Shown here piece by piece: positions 47,301 to 64,000 of a stretch of 64,000 nucleotides of DNA (its first letter is position 1; every line of letters begins with the position of its first letter). The stretch lies in the NCBI GenBank assembly GCA_013076295.1, contig RQOL01000876.1:5580001-5644000 (forward strand). The letters run 5' to 3'. The stretch is from Sanderia malayensis (taxonomy: Eukaryota; Cnidaria; Scyphozoa; Semaeostomeae; Pelagiidae). The translations under genes and the position numbers were made by a program. Under the pieces are notes generated by a model that was not told the DNA's origin, ran no database searches, and was given only the letters and a program-made list of their open reading frames with translations.

Positions 47301-48313
47301 AACAAAGTGTGCAGAAAAAATAGCATTATCAACTTAATTTTTCAGGTGTCCAAGAGACTTTGTGCCCCCTATTTCAAGTCATCTTCCGTTTTAATTTAGA
47401 GAAAGCGAGTGAGTCGGATTTTCTGTCCAGTGAAGATTCGTGCCACAAATGGCTGCCATGATATTTCGATAAAACCTTTTAGACAAGTTAGAAAAACATT
47501 TTAGATAGTGCAAATATATGATTTTAACTTGTTTTATTATATGGCTAGGAATTTTGAATGGAAATTTCGGTGTATAAGCGAAATATCGATATCTTGATGC
47601 GTTTCAACAACCCCAAGAAGGACACAAACTACCTTTCGTAGGTGTGATCACGAATCACGCGAAAATCTGGCCACTCCCGAAATTACCCCTGGCAGTTTTA
47701 GATGCTTTTCACAATTGGGAATCCGAATTCGAATAAAATTCAGGGTTAGGCAGTTTGCTATATGGTTGTAGTAATTGCCCTGTCTATTATATTGCCTATT
47801 GATCAATAAATTTTCATTTTTTTAGAATCGCCAGTACTTAATCTGTTGTGGTACTGATGGATTTGCAGTTAATACTCTGACCTGTGGAGGAGCACCACCT
47901 TCATCACTTTGTGAACTTCTGATACAGGTGAGTTAAAGCTCTGGATTCAGAGTTTCTTGGTTCCATCTCTTTTCAAAAACGTTTTTACCCACGGAAAGCT
48001 ACAGGTGTCTACCCAGTTTTTACTCAATTTCTCACAGTAGAGGAACTGACATTACACTATTTTGTAACAGCATTGTGCTCCAAGTGAGGTCTGGTAAGGC
48101 CTCTTTAAATAGATGCCCGACGTACTTAAATCTATGCACTTTGCGTTGTTGTTTTATAAATTGATTTTAAGATAGGGAATCGTCTTTATTTTGCAGATAT
48201 TTTTAATGGGCCCTTTGAAGTTGATCATGACATTTTACTTATGGAACTTTGATCGAATTATTAAGAAATGCTCTCAGAGTGGAAATAGAGGGGAATCAAA
48301 GAAGACCCAGTGA
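44314..48313 (+). CDS. KDSR: 3-ketodihydrosphingosine reductase
   Basis: Short-chain dehydrogenase of the ER membrane that reduces 3-ketodihydrosphingosine to dihydrosphingosine with NADPH, the second step of sphingolipid synthesis. Eleven exons (44314-44433, 44558-44647, 44787-44846, 44928-44990, 45108-45203, 45331-45444, 45769-45846, 46068-46151, 46287-46370, 47826-47927, 48197-48313) give 335 aa; human KDSR has 332. An N-terminal membrane segment (about 1-22) precedes TGGSSGIG (42-49). NCAG is at 124-127 and the catalytic YSASK at 190-194. [10 protein letters not shown] is diagnostic of the family. A C-terminal hydrophobic stretch (about 298-315) ends in KKTQ, which fits a KKxx ER-retrieval signal. 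Every intron is phase 0. The intron after 44990 seems to use a GC donor. Confidence 0.94.
46511..47786. mobile_element. 1.28-kb long-TIR element in KDSR intron 9
   Basis: Inverted ends of about 130 bp, starting TAGGCAGAGCAATTACTACA and ending GTAGTAATTGCCCTGTCTA. They include the paired block GCATCTAAAACTGCCAGGGG / CCCCTGGCAGTTTTAGATGC. The interior is a minisatellite (46658 to about 47290) plus unique sequence without a transposase frame. A clear target duplication was not resolved, so the superfamily is open. Confidence 0.75.
46658..47290. repeat. Minisatellite of about 161 bp inside the KDSR-intron element
   Basis: Four tandem copies start at 46658, 46819, 46980 and 47170, each beginning GGTAGTGGTTT (last copy GGTGGTGGTTT) followed by ACCAATTTTCCAAACCAC. 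The first two periods are 161 bp. The third is 190 bp because of an internal short duplication of the CCAAACC segment. The last copy is truncated. Confidence 0.85.
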
Positions 48314-49006
48314 AGCAATTTTATCATCTCAGATTGAAACTTGGAAGCTTTGGAAGTCAATTGTCAATTTAGTTAAATGTTTTATTGACAATCGAATTGG
48401 TGATTGGACAAATTCAAAAACATTTGCCAAGAAAGTTTTGTAAACTTTTCATATCGAAGTTAAGTTATTGCAAAGATACATTTATGATGAAAGCAATGAT
48501 TTGGCGAAAGTGGCATTTTACGATAACTACGACAAAAGAAGACATAATGCGACAAAAGAAGACATTTTGTATATATAGCAGGTTCATCTTCAGCAGTTTC
48601 AACATTCAATTTCCACATCTGAAATCTGGTGTAATGTTGGTATAATTTCAACATCCACGTGTGCTAAGCTAACCCCTATTGTGGACGAGAGCTGCCATTT
48701 AACTTTTACAAACATTTTGATTGAAATTAAAATGTATTCAAAATTAAAATTAATTTAATTTAATTTTTAGTTTTGATTCAGGCTTTATTCTAAAAATACA
48801 AAAGAAATTTAAATTAAATTTAAATGAAACTGAAATTAAATTGAAATTAAATTAAACTGAAATTAAGTTCAAATTAAATTAAGTTGAAATTGTGGAACCT
48901 CTTTTTCAAACGAGCGAGCCTGGATTTGAAACTCACCACACGACACGTGGTTTGATTCGAGCACAAACAGAACAGAGCAACACATTTTTTGTTATCATCA
49001 TTCAAA
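48314..49006. other. Spacer KDSR-OSGEP with AT-rich low-complexity tract
   Basis: No supported gene. From about 48720 to 48895 the sequence is a run of AAATTAAA/AATTTAAT variants. The KDSR poly(A) site may use ATTAAA at 48726, but this cannot be told from the low-complexity background. The OSGEP promoter must lie in the last few hundred bases. Confidence 0.5.
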
Positions 49007-56787
<7,781 letters not shown>

Positions 56788-59700
56788 AGAGCAGTTTATT
56801 GCAAGTGATGAATTCAATCGAACAAAATCAATACAAGGCAACAAATATAGTCAACATTTTCTCTCTCTCACTCTCTCCATAGCGAACACTCTCTCGCTCA
56901 AAATGTATGTTCACTTTAGCGAGTTTGTCTATATTTTGATTGAACAATTTCACATGGGACTCCATCTGATAGGGAATGGAAAATGATGCTTGCTTATTGG
57001 GAGCTCCATGTGAAATTGTTTTATGTAAATCGGACGAATGACCACACGACCTGAGATTTGTAACTGGGTGTTTGCTTTAGAGAACTTTTTTTAGAAAGTA
57101 TCAGAATTCGTTTTCTTTTTTAAAGAAACGTTTGTTCTTAACAGCATGTGTGTTTTTTAAAAATTGAATGCATTGCACAACTTCATTGGAGATTCAGGTG
57201 AAATCTTGAAATGAAAACGAAATACATATGTCCTTAGTTTTAGTAGAACAGCTGGTTGGCTTGTAGAAAGCCTGTTTTACTGGCGAGCCGTTTTGTCTAC
57301 AATACAAAGCATACATATAGTTATGTGTCTTTTATGTTATGATTAAGATCTTGTGAGTAGAGCTTCTCACTGCATGTGTGATTATACAGCTTTCTCTTTA
57401 TCCCTTTGAGATCGATTGAATGGAAAATATTATATATTGTATATATATATTTTTGCCGCAGCAGGTTGAAAATAATTCTTTAAGCTCGTAGAGAGGGAAG
57501 CGTGTTCGGGACGGTGTTTAATGCAAACACGTTAATACAATTTGAACATTTGGTGAAAGTTTTCTTCTATTTGTTCACATTCATCAATTAAACTACGGTA
57601 AGACCATGGTAACACATTTTTATCTTTGCCCTATAGACAACAAAATATCCAACACAATGCGTTTCTGGCGTGTTTGTTCGCTTGTTTATTTGAAGTGTTT
57701 TCCCGTGTATGTGCAACTAACTGGTCGATGTTTTTCACTTTCTTCCAGAAGAGTTCAAAGTTTATCTCGCTCTGTTCGCGTGATAGTGGATATCTAATCC
57801 AGCAGCAAGGTAGCACAGAATTCAATTTTCACTATCATTGTGTTTTAGTGTTACATGCTTTTTTGCAAGCAATCTTTTGCAAGCTTTATAAGATACCTAG
57901 ATCTGGATAGCCGAAAAATGTAAAGAACTCGTACTACCAGAGGCAAAGCACTTGAAGAACTTTTTAATTTTGAATATTTCTATCACTGGAAATAAGTAAC
58001 TGAGAATTACGAAGCCCGTTCCATTCATTTGCAGTCAAATCTCACATACATAAAATGTGTACTGCATGCATTGTCTGGTTTGGCTCACATGCGATAGTTT
58101 GATATTGTCTAACACTCATAACAAGTATATGAAAGAAGAATTTTAGGGGACTACATGTTTACTTAAATCAATAGAACTTATTATTAAGGACGTTTTGGAA
58201 CTGCGAATTCATAAAAAGAGGTCCAAAAATAAGGAACTAGTCGAAGTTGGTTCTTTATAAGAATGCTTGCACTTTGAACTTATCATAGAGGATACTGCCT
58301 TTGAAAATATTGAATGTATCATTGAATGTGAAAGATGAGGTGTCTATTAGGCTGTGCGCTTTTAATTATTAGCTAAAAGAGCCCCAAATTAACCAAACCC
58401 ATTGCAGTTATTTTAACCCTCCAAGGCATATTTATTTGCGATGTCATTTGAGAGAGTATACTACCCTTTGTCTGTATTATTTTTGGTCAAAATTCCATCT
58501 GTTCTTCTTTACATTACGTGCACGCTTTTTTCGTAAAGAACACCTTCATAATTAAAGCCTGCATGTAGAGGTTTCAAACATTTGAGAAACTTATTCTACT
58601 GAAGACAAAATTTCAATAATCACCCCTGCACTTATTAAATATTTTGGAAAATTGAAAGGGCGCTTAGAAGGCGGCGGTTATTTCATGGTCTTGAAATTTA
58701 AAATTAAACTAATTCAAGAACAAAACAATACTTTTATGAAGCTATTATGATGTCATCCCCTCCTTATTATTCGTCCATTAAGTTATCTCGATTACCACAT
58801 CATGACTAATTTCAACTGTTTAGACGATGATCTACATTAACAAAACATTCAGCCGCACGTTTCTACGCTATCGTTTTCATTTATCGGTAAAAATGCGTGG
58901 TATTGGAATTTTAGTATTACAATTTGGTCAAAACATGTCCTAAAACATAGGCGCCGACTACGTGGGAAATGCTACAAGGGGCTTAGCTCCCTGAAAACGT
59001 TTTCTTGTTTGTTTTTAAGATCATTTGTACAAAAACGTTTTAGTTGTCCGAAATATCGAAAATCTGAGAACTATCCACTTTTATTACCAGCATCATTTTA
59101 ATTATTGATCTGAGGTCTGCTCTGTTTGTTGGCTAGCTTTTGTTTTGTTATCTTCAATTATTTGTATATTTATATGCATGGTTTAGAGAAAATGCTTTTT
59201 TACCAATTTTCAAGTCTTGGCCTCCCTGGGAAAATCAAAAGTCGACGCCTATGTCCTAAAGTAAAGAACTTTTAACGGCTACTCTCGCCATATTTTTTTA
59301 TTCCATTTCTGGGTAGTTTTTGACGTAAAAGCAGGTACTGCAGTTTTTAAGTTTTGAAACCTTTAAGAACAAGGCACTTCATATGCTTCCTCCGCGCAAA
59401 GCCCTTTTTACAATCAGATTAGGATTTAGGGCGTGGAATGTGAGCGAAGCTGCCTCTTATTGCTAAACATGAGTAATCAACCAGTGTTATGTTCGTCACA
59501 AATCTCGTTCAATGCAATATAATGTTTTTATCGGTAATCTCCAATGCATATACATTCCTTTAACGCCTTTTATTGGAGAATATGAACTTCTGTTGCTGAT
59601 TCATTGTGTTATAACCATCAAATATAACCTGTTTATTATTGGTCGATAGTGACAGGTTGTCTTTCTTCATTCCCATTCCCTTTGAAACCATAATCGCATA

Positions 59701-59804
59701 ATTTAATTTATTCATCAGCCATAAAAGAAAAATCCATCTATCCCCGAACTATTTGTTTGTGTTTCGTGTGCAGAGCTTGGATGGAATATCGATAGGAGGA
59801 AAAA
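56788..59804. other. Spacer OSGEP to receptor gene
   Basis: No supported gene in about 3 kb. It contains a (TC)n-rich patch near 56860-56895, TATATA runs near 57430-57450, and the hAT-type MITE at 58946. No clear AATAAA was found close after the OSGEP stop. The last 30 bases form the leader of the receptor gene after an acceptor-like CGTGTGCAG ending at 59773, with a 4-codon upstream ORF at 59781-59795. Confidence 0.5.
58946..59253. mobile_element. hAT-type MITE
   Basis: A 308-bp element beginning CATAGGCGCCGACTACG and ending AAAAGTCGACGCCTATG. It is flanked by an 8-bp duplication with one mismatch (TCCTAAAA at 58938-58945, TCCTAAAG at 59254-59261). CA..TG ends and 8-bp duplication fit hAT. 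No transposase frame. Confidence 0.75.
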
Positions 59805-62800
59805 ATGCAAACAGCAAACTTATTTTCGATGGTTTTTGTCCTTTCTGGATTATTACATTTGATTCAAGGGTGAGGATTTCCATTATATTTTTATACTTAC
59901 CTGCTTTATTTGTGTCAATTTTGCATTTTGTTGCTGTAGAGAGTCGAGGCCCCGTGCAGCAGTAAACAGTTGTCCGTTAAAACCTTGCATGATTTTACGA
60001 CACACAATGTACAATTCACTTTATTTGCAAGCACCATTTAGAATTTACTTCATTTTTTCTTGCAGCTGTGAATCAAACCAGTGCTTTCTACCCAGCGATT
60101 ATGACAAGAAGATTAGACCTAATGCTGATAAAAGTAAGTTAATGAAACACATGTTGTGTTGTGTTGAATACGTTCGCTGAGAATTTAGACGCAAGCAAAC
60201 TTGAAACTAGTAATAAAAAAGCATGTAGCTATATCTAGTTGTATGAACGTGTGTAAGCTATGCACATGTATATGCAAAAATGCGTGCGTGTGTGAAATTG
60301 AAAAGTCTTGACCGAACGAAGCCAATATCGAATTCATTAAGCTAAAGTGTCCCTCAGTATGTATACCTCTTTAAAATGGTAATGCGACGAAATTCGACAT
60401 GTGGTTTTTTATCCACTTTGAAAGCCAAAGCTGTACTGGTCGGTTTGGTGCACGTTTGATGAGCATCTGGCAACTATAAGTTACATAAATTTCACCTTGA
60501 AGTTGGATCCGTTTGCGAAAAATTTCACAACGCTATGACGTCAAAGAGATGAAACGCGAATTTTTCCCAATGGGGGTTAATTGAGGTTTTCGAACATTTT
60601 TTGTATTTCATTTATTAACTGTGCTCGCGGTGGGAGTATTTGAGCAGTGTTTCCAGCACTGAAAGTTTTGCCCGTCATTTGGAACAATTTTTGTGCTATA
60701 TCACATACAGTTGAAGACGCAATTTAATTTTGAAAATGGTTACCTGCGGAAAATCTTGCCATCATTCCGTGTTGTCATTCTCTCTTGGAGTATTTGTGGC
60801 GTGACATGTGGCTCTGATTTAGCTCATTTTATAGATTAGTTAAAATGTAATAACATTACCGACCCTTAATTTACTTTTTGAAACTTCAAATTCAAAATTT
60901 CTTAGATAACAATCCGAAAATCCCAATCTTTCTAACACCTGGTCGGCTTGAGCCTAACCAAAACATTATGAAACGACACATTCTCATTGATTATTCGTGT
61001 CTCCGTTACTACGACATATGAGAAGTTGTGATTTTTCATTCAAGATACTCGTCATGTTGTGCCCACTGTCCGCCATGTTAAATTTGAATCGAAAGTCGAA
61101 CCTTCTTCAACCTTGCAGTGCAGACACGACGTTATGATGACATCATATTGTGTTCTCCGTTTTCTCTCTTTCGCATGAAGATGTAGACTCATTACATTGC
61201 GTCCCTGTGCCTCGCTCGCAATTCGCTCAACACAAGGGACTTATGGACTTACTGTTCAAAAACTGTCCAAAAAATTAAAGCCTCGCTCTCATGTAATGCT
61301 ACAAGATTAAAACTTGGAAAGTGCCGGGCCGGGAGGACTCAAAAGTTTCAATATTTTGTGTTGCCGCCTCTGAGCTGAACAAGTTTTCATTTTATTTGAA
61401 ACGAAAGATGCAAATGGTTGCATATCCAAGGTTTTTTATTTGGAAGTATAGAAGCAGGTAATTTTCATTTTTAGTTTCCAATTTAGTTCTTGTTGGATTT
61501 TGCAAATTACCAACGGTTGTTTAACTTGATTTCATGTTTGATTTGATAAACATGTCTAGGCCTTTGACGAACCGACAAATTCATTTTTTGGGTTATTTTA
61601 TGAACAATGAAAAGTAATTATTTTCATTGTTACATTCGTAGATTAAATCTCAGATGCATGGTCAGCTGAAGGACGAAGAACTAGTATTTAACAGTAAATT
61701 AACACGCTTCAATGAACCATATTTTCTAACTTTACTTTTGGTTATGTTGAATTGAAAAAAGAAACTTTGATATACTCAATATTTACTTTGAATTATTTAG
61801 AGAAAACAATTTTTAATTTTGACTATAGAACAATTTTTCTTGATAATGAGATTATTAGTATGTAGTTTTATATGTAATAATACATGAAATGTTTTTTGTT
61901 TTCTTAATTGGTGGTGAATACACGCGTGTTGTTTTTCATAATCATGAATACAACAAGTCCTGATGAAATGTAATTCTCAAACGAAAAGCAGTTTTTACCT
62001 TAACTTGTACAAGACCCATATACAAAAACAAAGAATTGGTGAGGACTTTTTTGCAAATATTTCTCGGAAAAGCACGAAAATTTATTGAATTTATATCCAT
62101 TTTAAATTTTCGCACAGCTTCGGCATTTTCCCGCCATTAAATTAAAAATTGACGCCACGCCACTTTGTACAGTCCAGATTGGTCCGTAAAATATCGAGTT
62201 AAACCCAGGTTAAACCTTATCTTACATGGCCTAAGTTGTGGTTGAATGTGATTGGTCAAAAAGAACAATAGCCATTGTTTAAAAGCCAAATGCTGCAATC
62301 TGATTGAGCCGACAAAAATTTGTCGGGAGAGGAGATTTTTGGACAGTTTTTGACCTGAAAGTCCATAAGTCCCTCAAACGAGCGAGTGAAAACGAGCGAG
62401 GCACAGGGACGCAATGTAGTGAGTCTAATGAAGATGGTCAAATTTGCCCAATTTCGGGGTTAATGGGAATGAAAGAATTCATAATTTGCAAATTTTATTT
62501 CCTCCATGTTGATCAATGCATTAAAATCTGTAGATTTTTTTAAGGAAAACACCATGTAAAATTGCTTTGCATAAAAGCACTTTAAAATCAAAAAAAAAAA
62601 AAATATTGATTCGGGCAACCAATTTAATAATGAATAAGATAACCAGAAGCTTCATATTAGGAAAACGATGTTAATAGTTTCCTATAAACGACTATATATT
62701 CGGTCGCACAAACAAGCGACCATCTTCAGAGTCAATTAAATCCAATAACGTAAGTTAACAAGTTAAAAATCGTTAACAAAGCTCGATAATACTACCAGCA

Positions 62801-64000
62801 AAAATCAAAAGAACGATATATACGAAAAAGGAACGTCAATTAAAAAGTTGTAAAGGAGTTGATTTCTCTTGGCAATTGAGCATAGGTTTTTCTCTTTTAA
62901 TCATAATTGATTCTGCTATGGTTCGAATATAATAATTTTTTAACTTTTTATGTTTATTTATTACTGTGAAATCTTCAATTGTTGGTACCCTGTGTCCTGT
63001 TTCCAAATGATGTGTAAAAACGTGCGATTTCGAATCTCTGCCACAATGGTCTTTTATCCTTTCCGAAAAACGTCTGGCCGTCTCGCCAATGTAAGTTGCC
63101 CCACAAAAAACAAAAAAAAAAACAAAAAACTAAAAAAACTAAACCTATAAACCTATACTTAAACCTATGCTCAATTGCCAAGAGAAATCAACTCCTTTAC
63201 AACTTTTTAATTGACGTTCCTTTTTCGTATATATCGTTCTTTTGATTTTTGCTGGTAGTATTATCGAGCTTTGTTAACGATTTTTAACTTGTTAACTTAC
63301 GTTATTGGATTTAATTGACTCTGAAGATGGTCGCTTGTTTGTGCGACCGAATATATAGTCGTTTATAGGAAACTATTAACATCGTTTTCCTAATATGAAG
63401 CTTCTGGTTATCTTATTCATTACTTTAAAATCACCTATGTTGCATGGAACTGGCTACGCGGCCGCGGAGTATTTTGAGTTGAGTTGGTATTATTGTTCTT
63501 CTTTTTAGATAAGCCTGCTTCCATGCTGTTTCAACTTTATATTGAGTCTTTTAGCTCATTGGATGTATCAAAAATGGTAAGTCTATAAGGGCCTGTTCAT
63601 ATGAGGTGTGCCGCCCAGGTGAGCTGAATGCGTCATTACTGCGCAAGCGTGAAATGAAACCTCAAAACTGTTCAAAGAAAGTAGCCCCAAGAACGTATTC
63701 AATAGCTTTTACGAGTTTTAACAAATTAGATCTTCGAATAAAGTTAGAAAATTAGAAGTATGAAATTATAAATAAAGTTGGAAACGATTATCAACAGTAG
63801 ATTAGACATTCATAAGGTCTATTATTTGTGAAATCTCGATGTAGTGCGATGTAACTGCGGTGGAGAATGAGAGGAGAGGCTTTTCACCCTTGCAGGCTCA
63901 TGAAATGAATAATTAACGAATGAGCTCTTCCCATTGTTGCCAAAAATATTCTGTCCGGTACGGCATTCTTTTATCTTTCAATAAACCAATTAATGCTGTT
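59805..64000 (+). CDS. Cys-loop ligand-gated anion channel subunit (glycine/GABA-A type), 5' part
   Basis: Three coding exons are visible: 59805-59869, 60066-60133 and 63509-63576; the gene runs off the right edge and no coding exon is placed after 63576. Exon 1 encodes a signal peptide (MQTANLFSMVFVLSGLLHLI). Exon 2 encodes LPSDYDKKIRPN, the start of the extracellular domain where glycine and GABA-A receptors read YDxRIRPN. Exon 3 encodes MLFQLYIESFSSLDVSKM, matching the strand ending SxGSIxExxMDY. Exon 3 is exactly 68 bp, the size I recall for the equivalent exon of vertebrate glycine and GABA-A receptor genes. Phases agree across all junctions. Ligand and subunit type cannot be judged without the Cys loop and M2. 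The 3.4-kb second intron is largely transposon DNA. Confidence 0.75.
60375..62581. mobile_element. TTAA-flanked element, copy B, interrupted by a nested element
   Basis: The left end AATGGTAATGCGACGAAATT and right end AGCACT match copy A at 25417, with TTAA at 60371-60374 and 62582-62585. Internal blocks align with copy A (AATTTCACCTTGAA, TTTCACAACGCTATGACGTCA, CATTAAAATCT, ACACCATGTAAAAT). Removing the nested 1,244-bp element and its extra 9-bp duplication leaves about 954 bp, close to 985 bp in copy A. It lies in intron 2 of the receptor gene. Confidence 0.8.
61184..62427. mobile_element. 1.24-kb long-TIR element with 9-bp target duplication (Mutator-like?)
   Basis: It starts TAGACTCATTACATTGCGTC and ends GACGCAATGTAGTGAGTCTA; the inverted ends run imperfectly for about 75-80 bp (CCTCGCTCG facing CGAGCGAGG). 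The exact duplication ATGAAGATG flanks it (61175-61183, 62428-62436). Nine-base duplications with long inverted ends point to a Mutator-like non-autonomous element. The aligned site in copy A of the host element has a single GCATGAAAAAGG, showing a filled site. No transposase frame. Confidence 0.8.
62690..62733 (-). ncRNA. Hammerhead-ribozyme-like motif, inverted copy
   Basis: Exact reverse complement of the motif at 63317-63360, in the left arm, with the same CTGAAGA core, 6-bp stem and GAAT box. Being identical in both arms, the GAAT variant probably belongs to the element and is not a one-off decay. Confidence 0.4.
62836..63105 (-). pseudogene. GIY-YIG endonuclease C-terminus of a Penelope-like element (5'-truncated)
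   Basis: About 90 codons open to a natural stop at 62836-62838. Motifs are ATYIGETARRFSERIKDH (YIG half with the conserved Arg), then SKSHVFTHHLETGH, IAESIMIKREKPMLNC and TPLQLFN. This order of YIG, a His-rich centre, a Glu in the I-x-E-S helix and a P-x-L-N end is that of Penelope-like GIY-YIG domains. The reverse transcriptase and the first GIY half are missing, so it is a dead 3' fragment. The 68-aa frame over the same DNA is a shadow. Confidence 0.8.
63317..63360 (+). ncRNA. Hammerhead-ribozyme-like motif in the Penelope arm
   Basis: GACT, then CTGAAGA (core CUGANGA), then a perfect 6-bp stem GGTCGC/GCGACC with an 8-nt loop, then GAAT, TATAT and AGTC pairing with the first GACT. Penelope-like elements are known to carry minimal hammerheads in their terminal repeats. 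The second core box here reads GAAT, not GAAA, so self-cleavage is doubtful. The mirror copy lies at 62690-62733 on the minus strand. Confidence 0.4.
63589..64000. mobile_element. PIF/Harbinger-type element, left end, running off the window
   Basis: GGGCCTGTTCATATGAGGTG begins at 63589 just after TAA (63586-63588), identical over the first 20 bp to the MITE at 7058. The following sequence differs from that MITE. No matching right end is seen before 64000, so this is either a longer family member or a broken copy. It starts 12 bp after the end of receptor exon 3. Confidence 0.6.

Larger units (their letters stand above)
62627..63422 (-). mobile_element. Penelope-like retroelement fragment with inverted terminal copies
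   Basis: Two arms, 62627-62889 and 63161-63422, are inverted copies of each other, close to identical over about 260 bp. Between them the minus strand encodes the end of a GIY-YIG nuclease (62836-63105), and each arm carries the ORF end plus 3' sequence. An A-rich patch (63106-63140) sits at the junction. Truncated copies and inverted or tandem terminal repeats are usual for Penelope-like elements. It lies in intron 2 of the receptor gene. Confidence 0.8.

Noticed and set aside
62975..63181. 68-codon minus-strand ORF over the Penelope fragment
   Set aside because: It is off by one frame from the true GIY-YIG reading.

Overview
The window is a stretch of a eukaryotic, non-vertebrate animal genome. 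It is AT-rich. Genes are split into many short exons with GT-AG introns of about 100 to 3,400 bp, and introns and spacers hold many short inverted-repeat transposons. The gene content (a CHD7/8/9-type remodeller, LSM14, SCCPDH, KDSR, OSGEP, a glycine/GABA-A-type receptor) fits a eumetazoan invertebrate. Cnidarian, ascidian or other cannot be settled by eye. No bacterial, organellar or viral genes were seen.

Layout, all genes on the plus strand: 363-2737, the 3' end of an unidentified small-exon gene. 2738-7380, spacer and probable 5' leader of the next gene. 7439-31187, a CHD7/8/9 (kismet-type) remodeller in 32 coding exons, 4,273 aa; its 5' exon encodes a Gln/Pro/Met-rich region and its single 4.45-kb last exon a Ser/Thr/Ala-rich tail. 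32752-36442, LSM14 (Scd6/Trailer hitch/RAP55), 7 coding exons, 545 aa. 37486-43456, SCCPDH-like oxidoreductase, 12 exons, 417 aa. 44314-48313, 3-ketodihydrosphingosine reductase (KDSR), 11 exons, 335 aa. 49007-56787, OSGEP/Kae1, 15 exons, 336 aa. From 59805 to the right edge, the first three coding exons of a Cys-loop anion-channel subunit. I joined every model by hand at consensus splice sites; all junctions keep frame and all five complete genes end in a natural stop.

The genes do not form one pathway. They are general housekeeping and regulatory functions (chromatin remodelling, mRNP storage, lipid-linked oxidoreduction, sphingolipid synthesis, tRNA t6A modification) plus one neuronal-type receptor. 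LSM14, SCCPDH, KDSR and OSGEP lie head to tail with about 0.7-1.0 kb between coding regions.

Mobile DNA is the other main content: a Harbinger-type MITE with TTA duplication (7058), two copies of a TTAA-flanked element (25417 and 60375), a 1.24-kb element with 9-bp duplication nested in the second copy (61184), two hAT-type MITEs with 8-bp duplications (32134, 58946), several TA-flanked mini-elements, a 1.28-kb inverted-repeat element carrying a minisatellite (46511), and a Penelope-like retroelement fragment with inverted ends and a hammerhead-like fold (62627-63422).

Points most worth a second look: the Penelope fragment and its ribozyme-like motif; the nested transposons; a U12-type intron that splits a metal-ligand histidine codon in OSGEP; the apparent lack of a BRK domain and the unusual repeats in the CHD protein; and the unidentified gene at the left edge.
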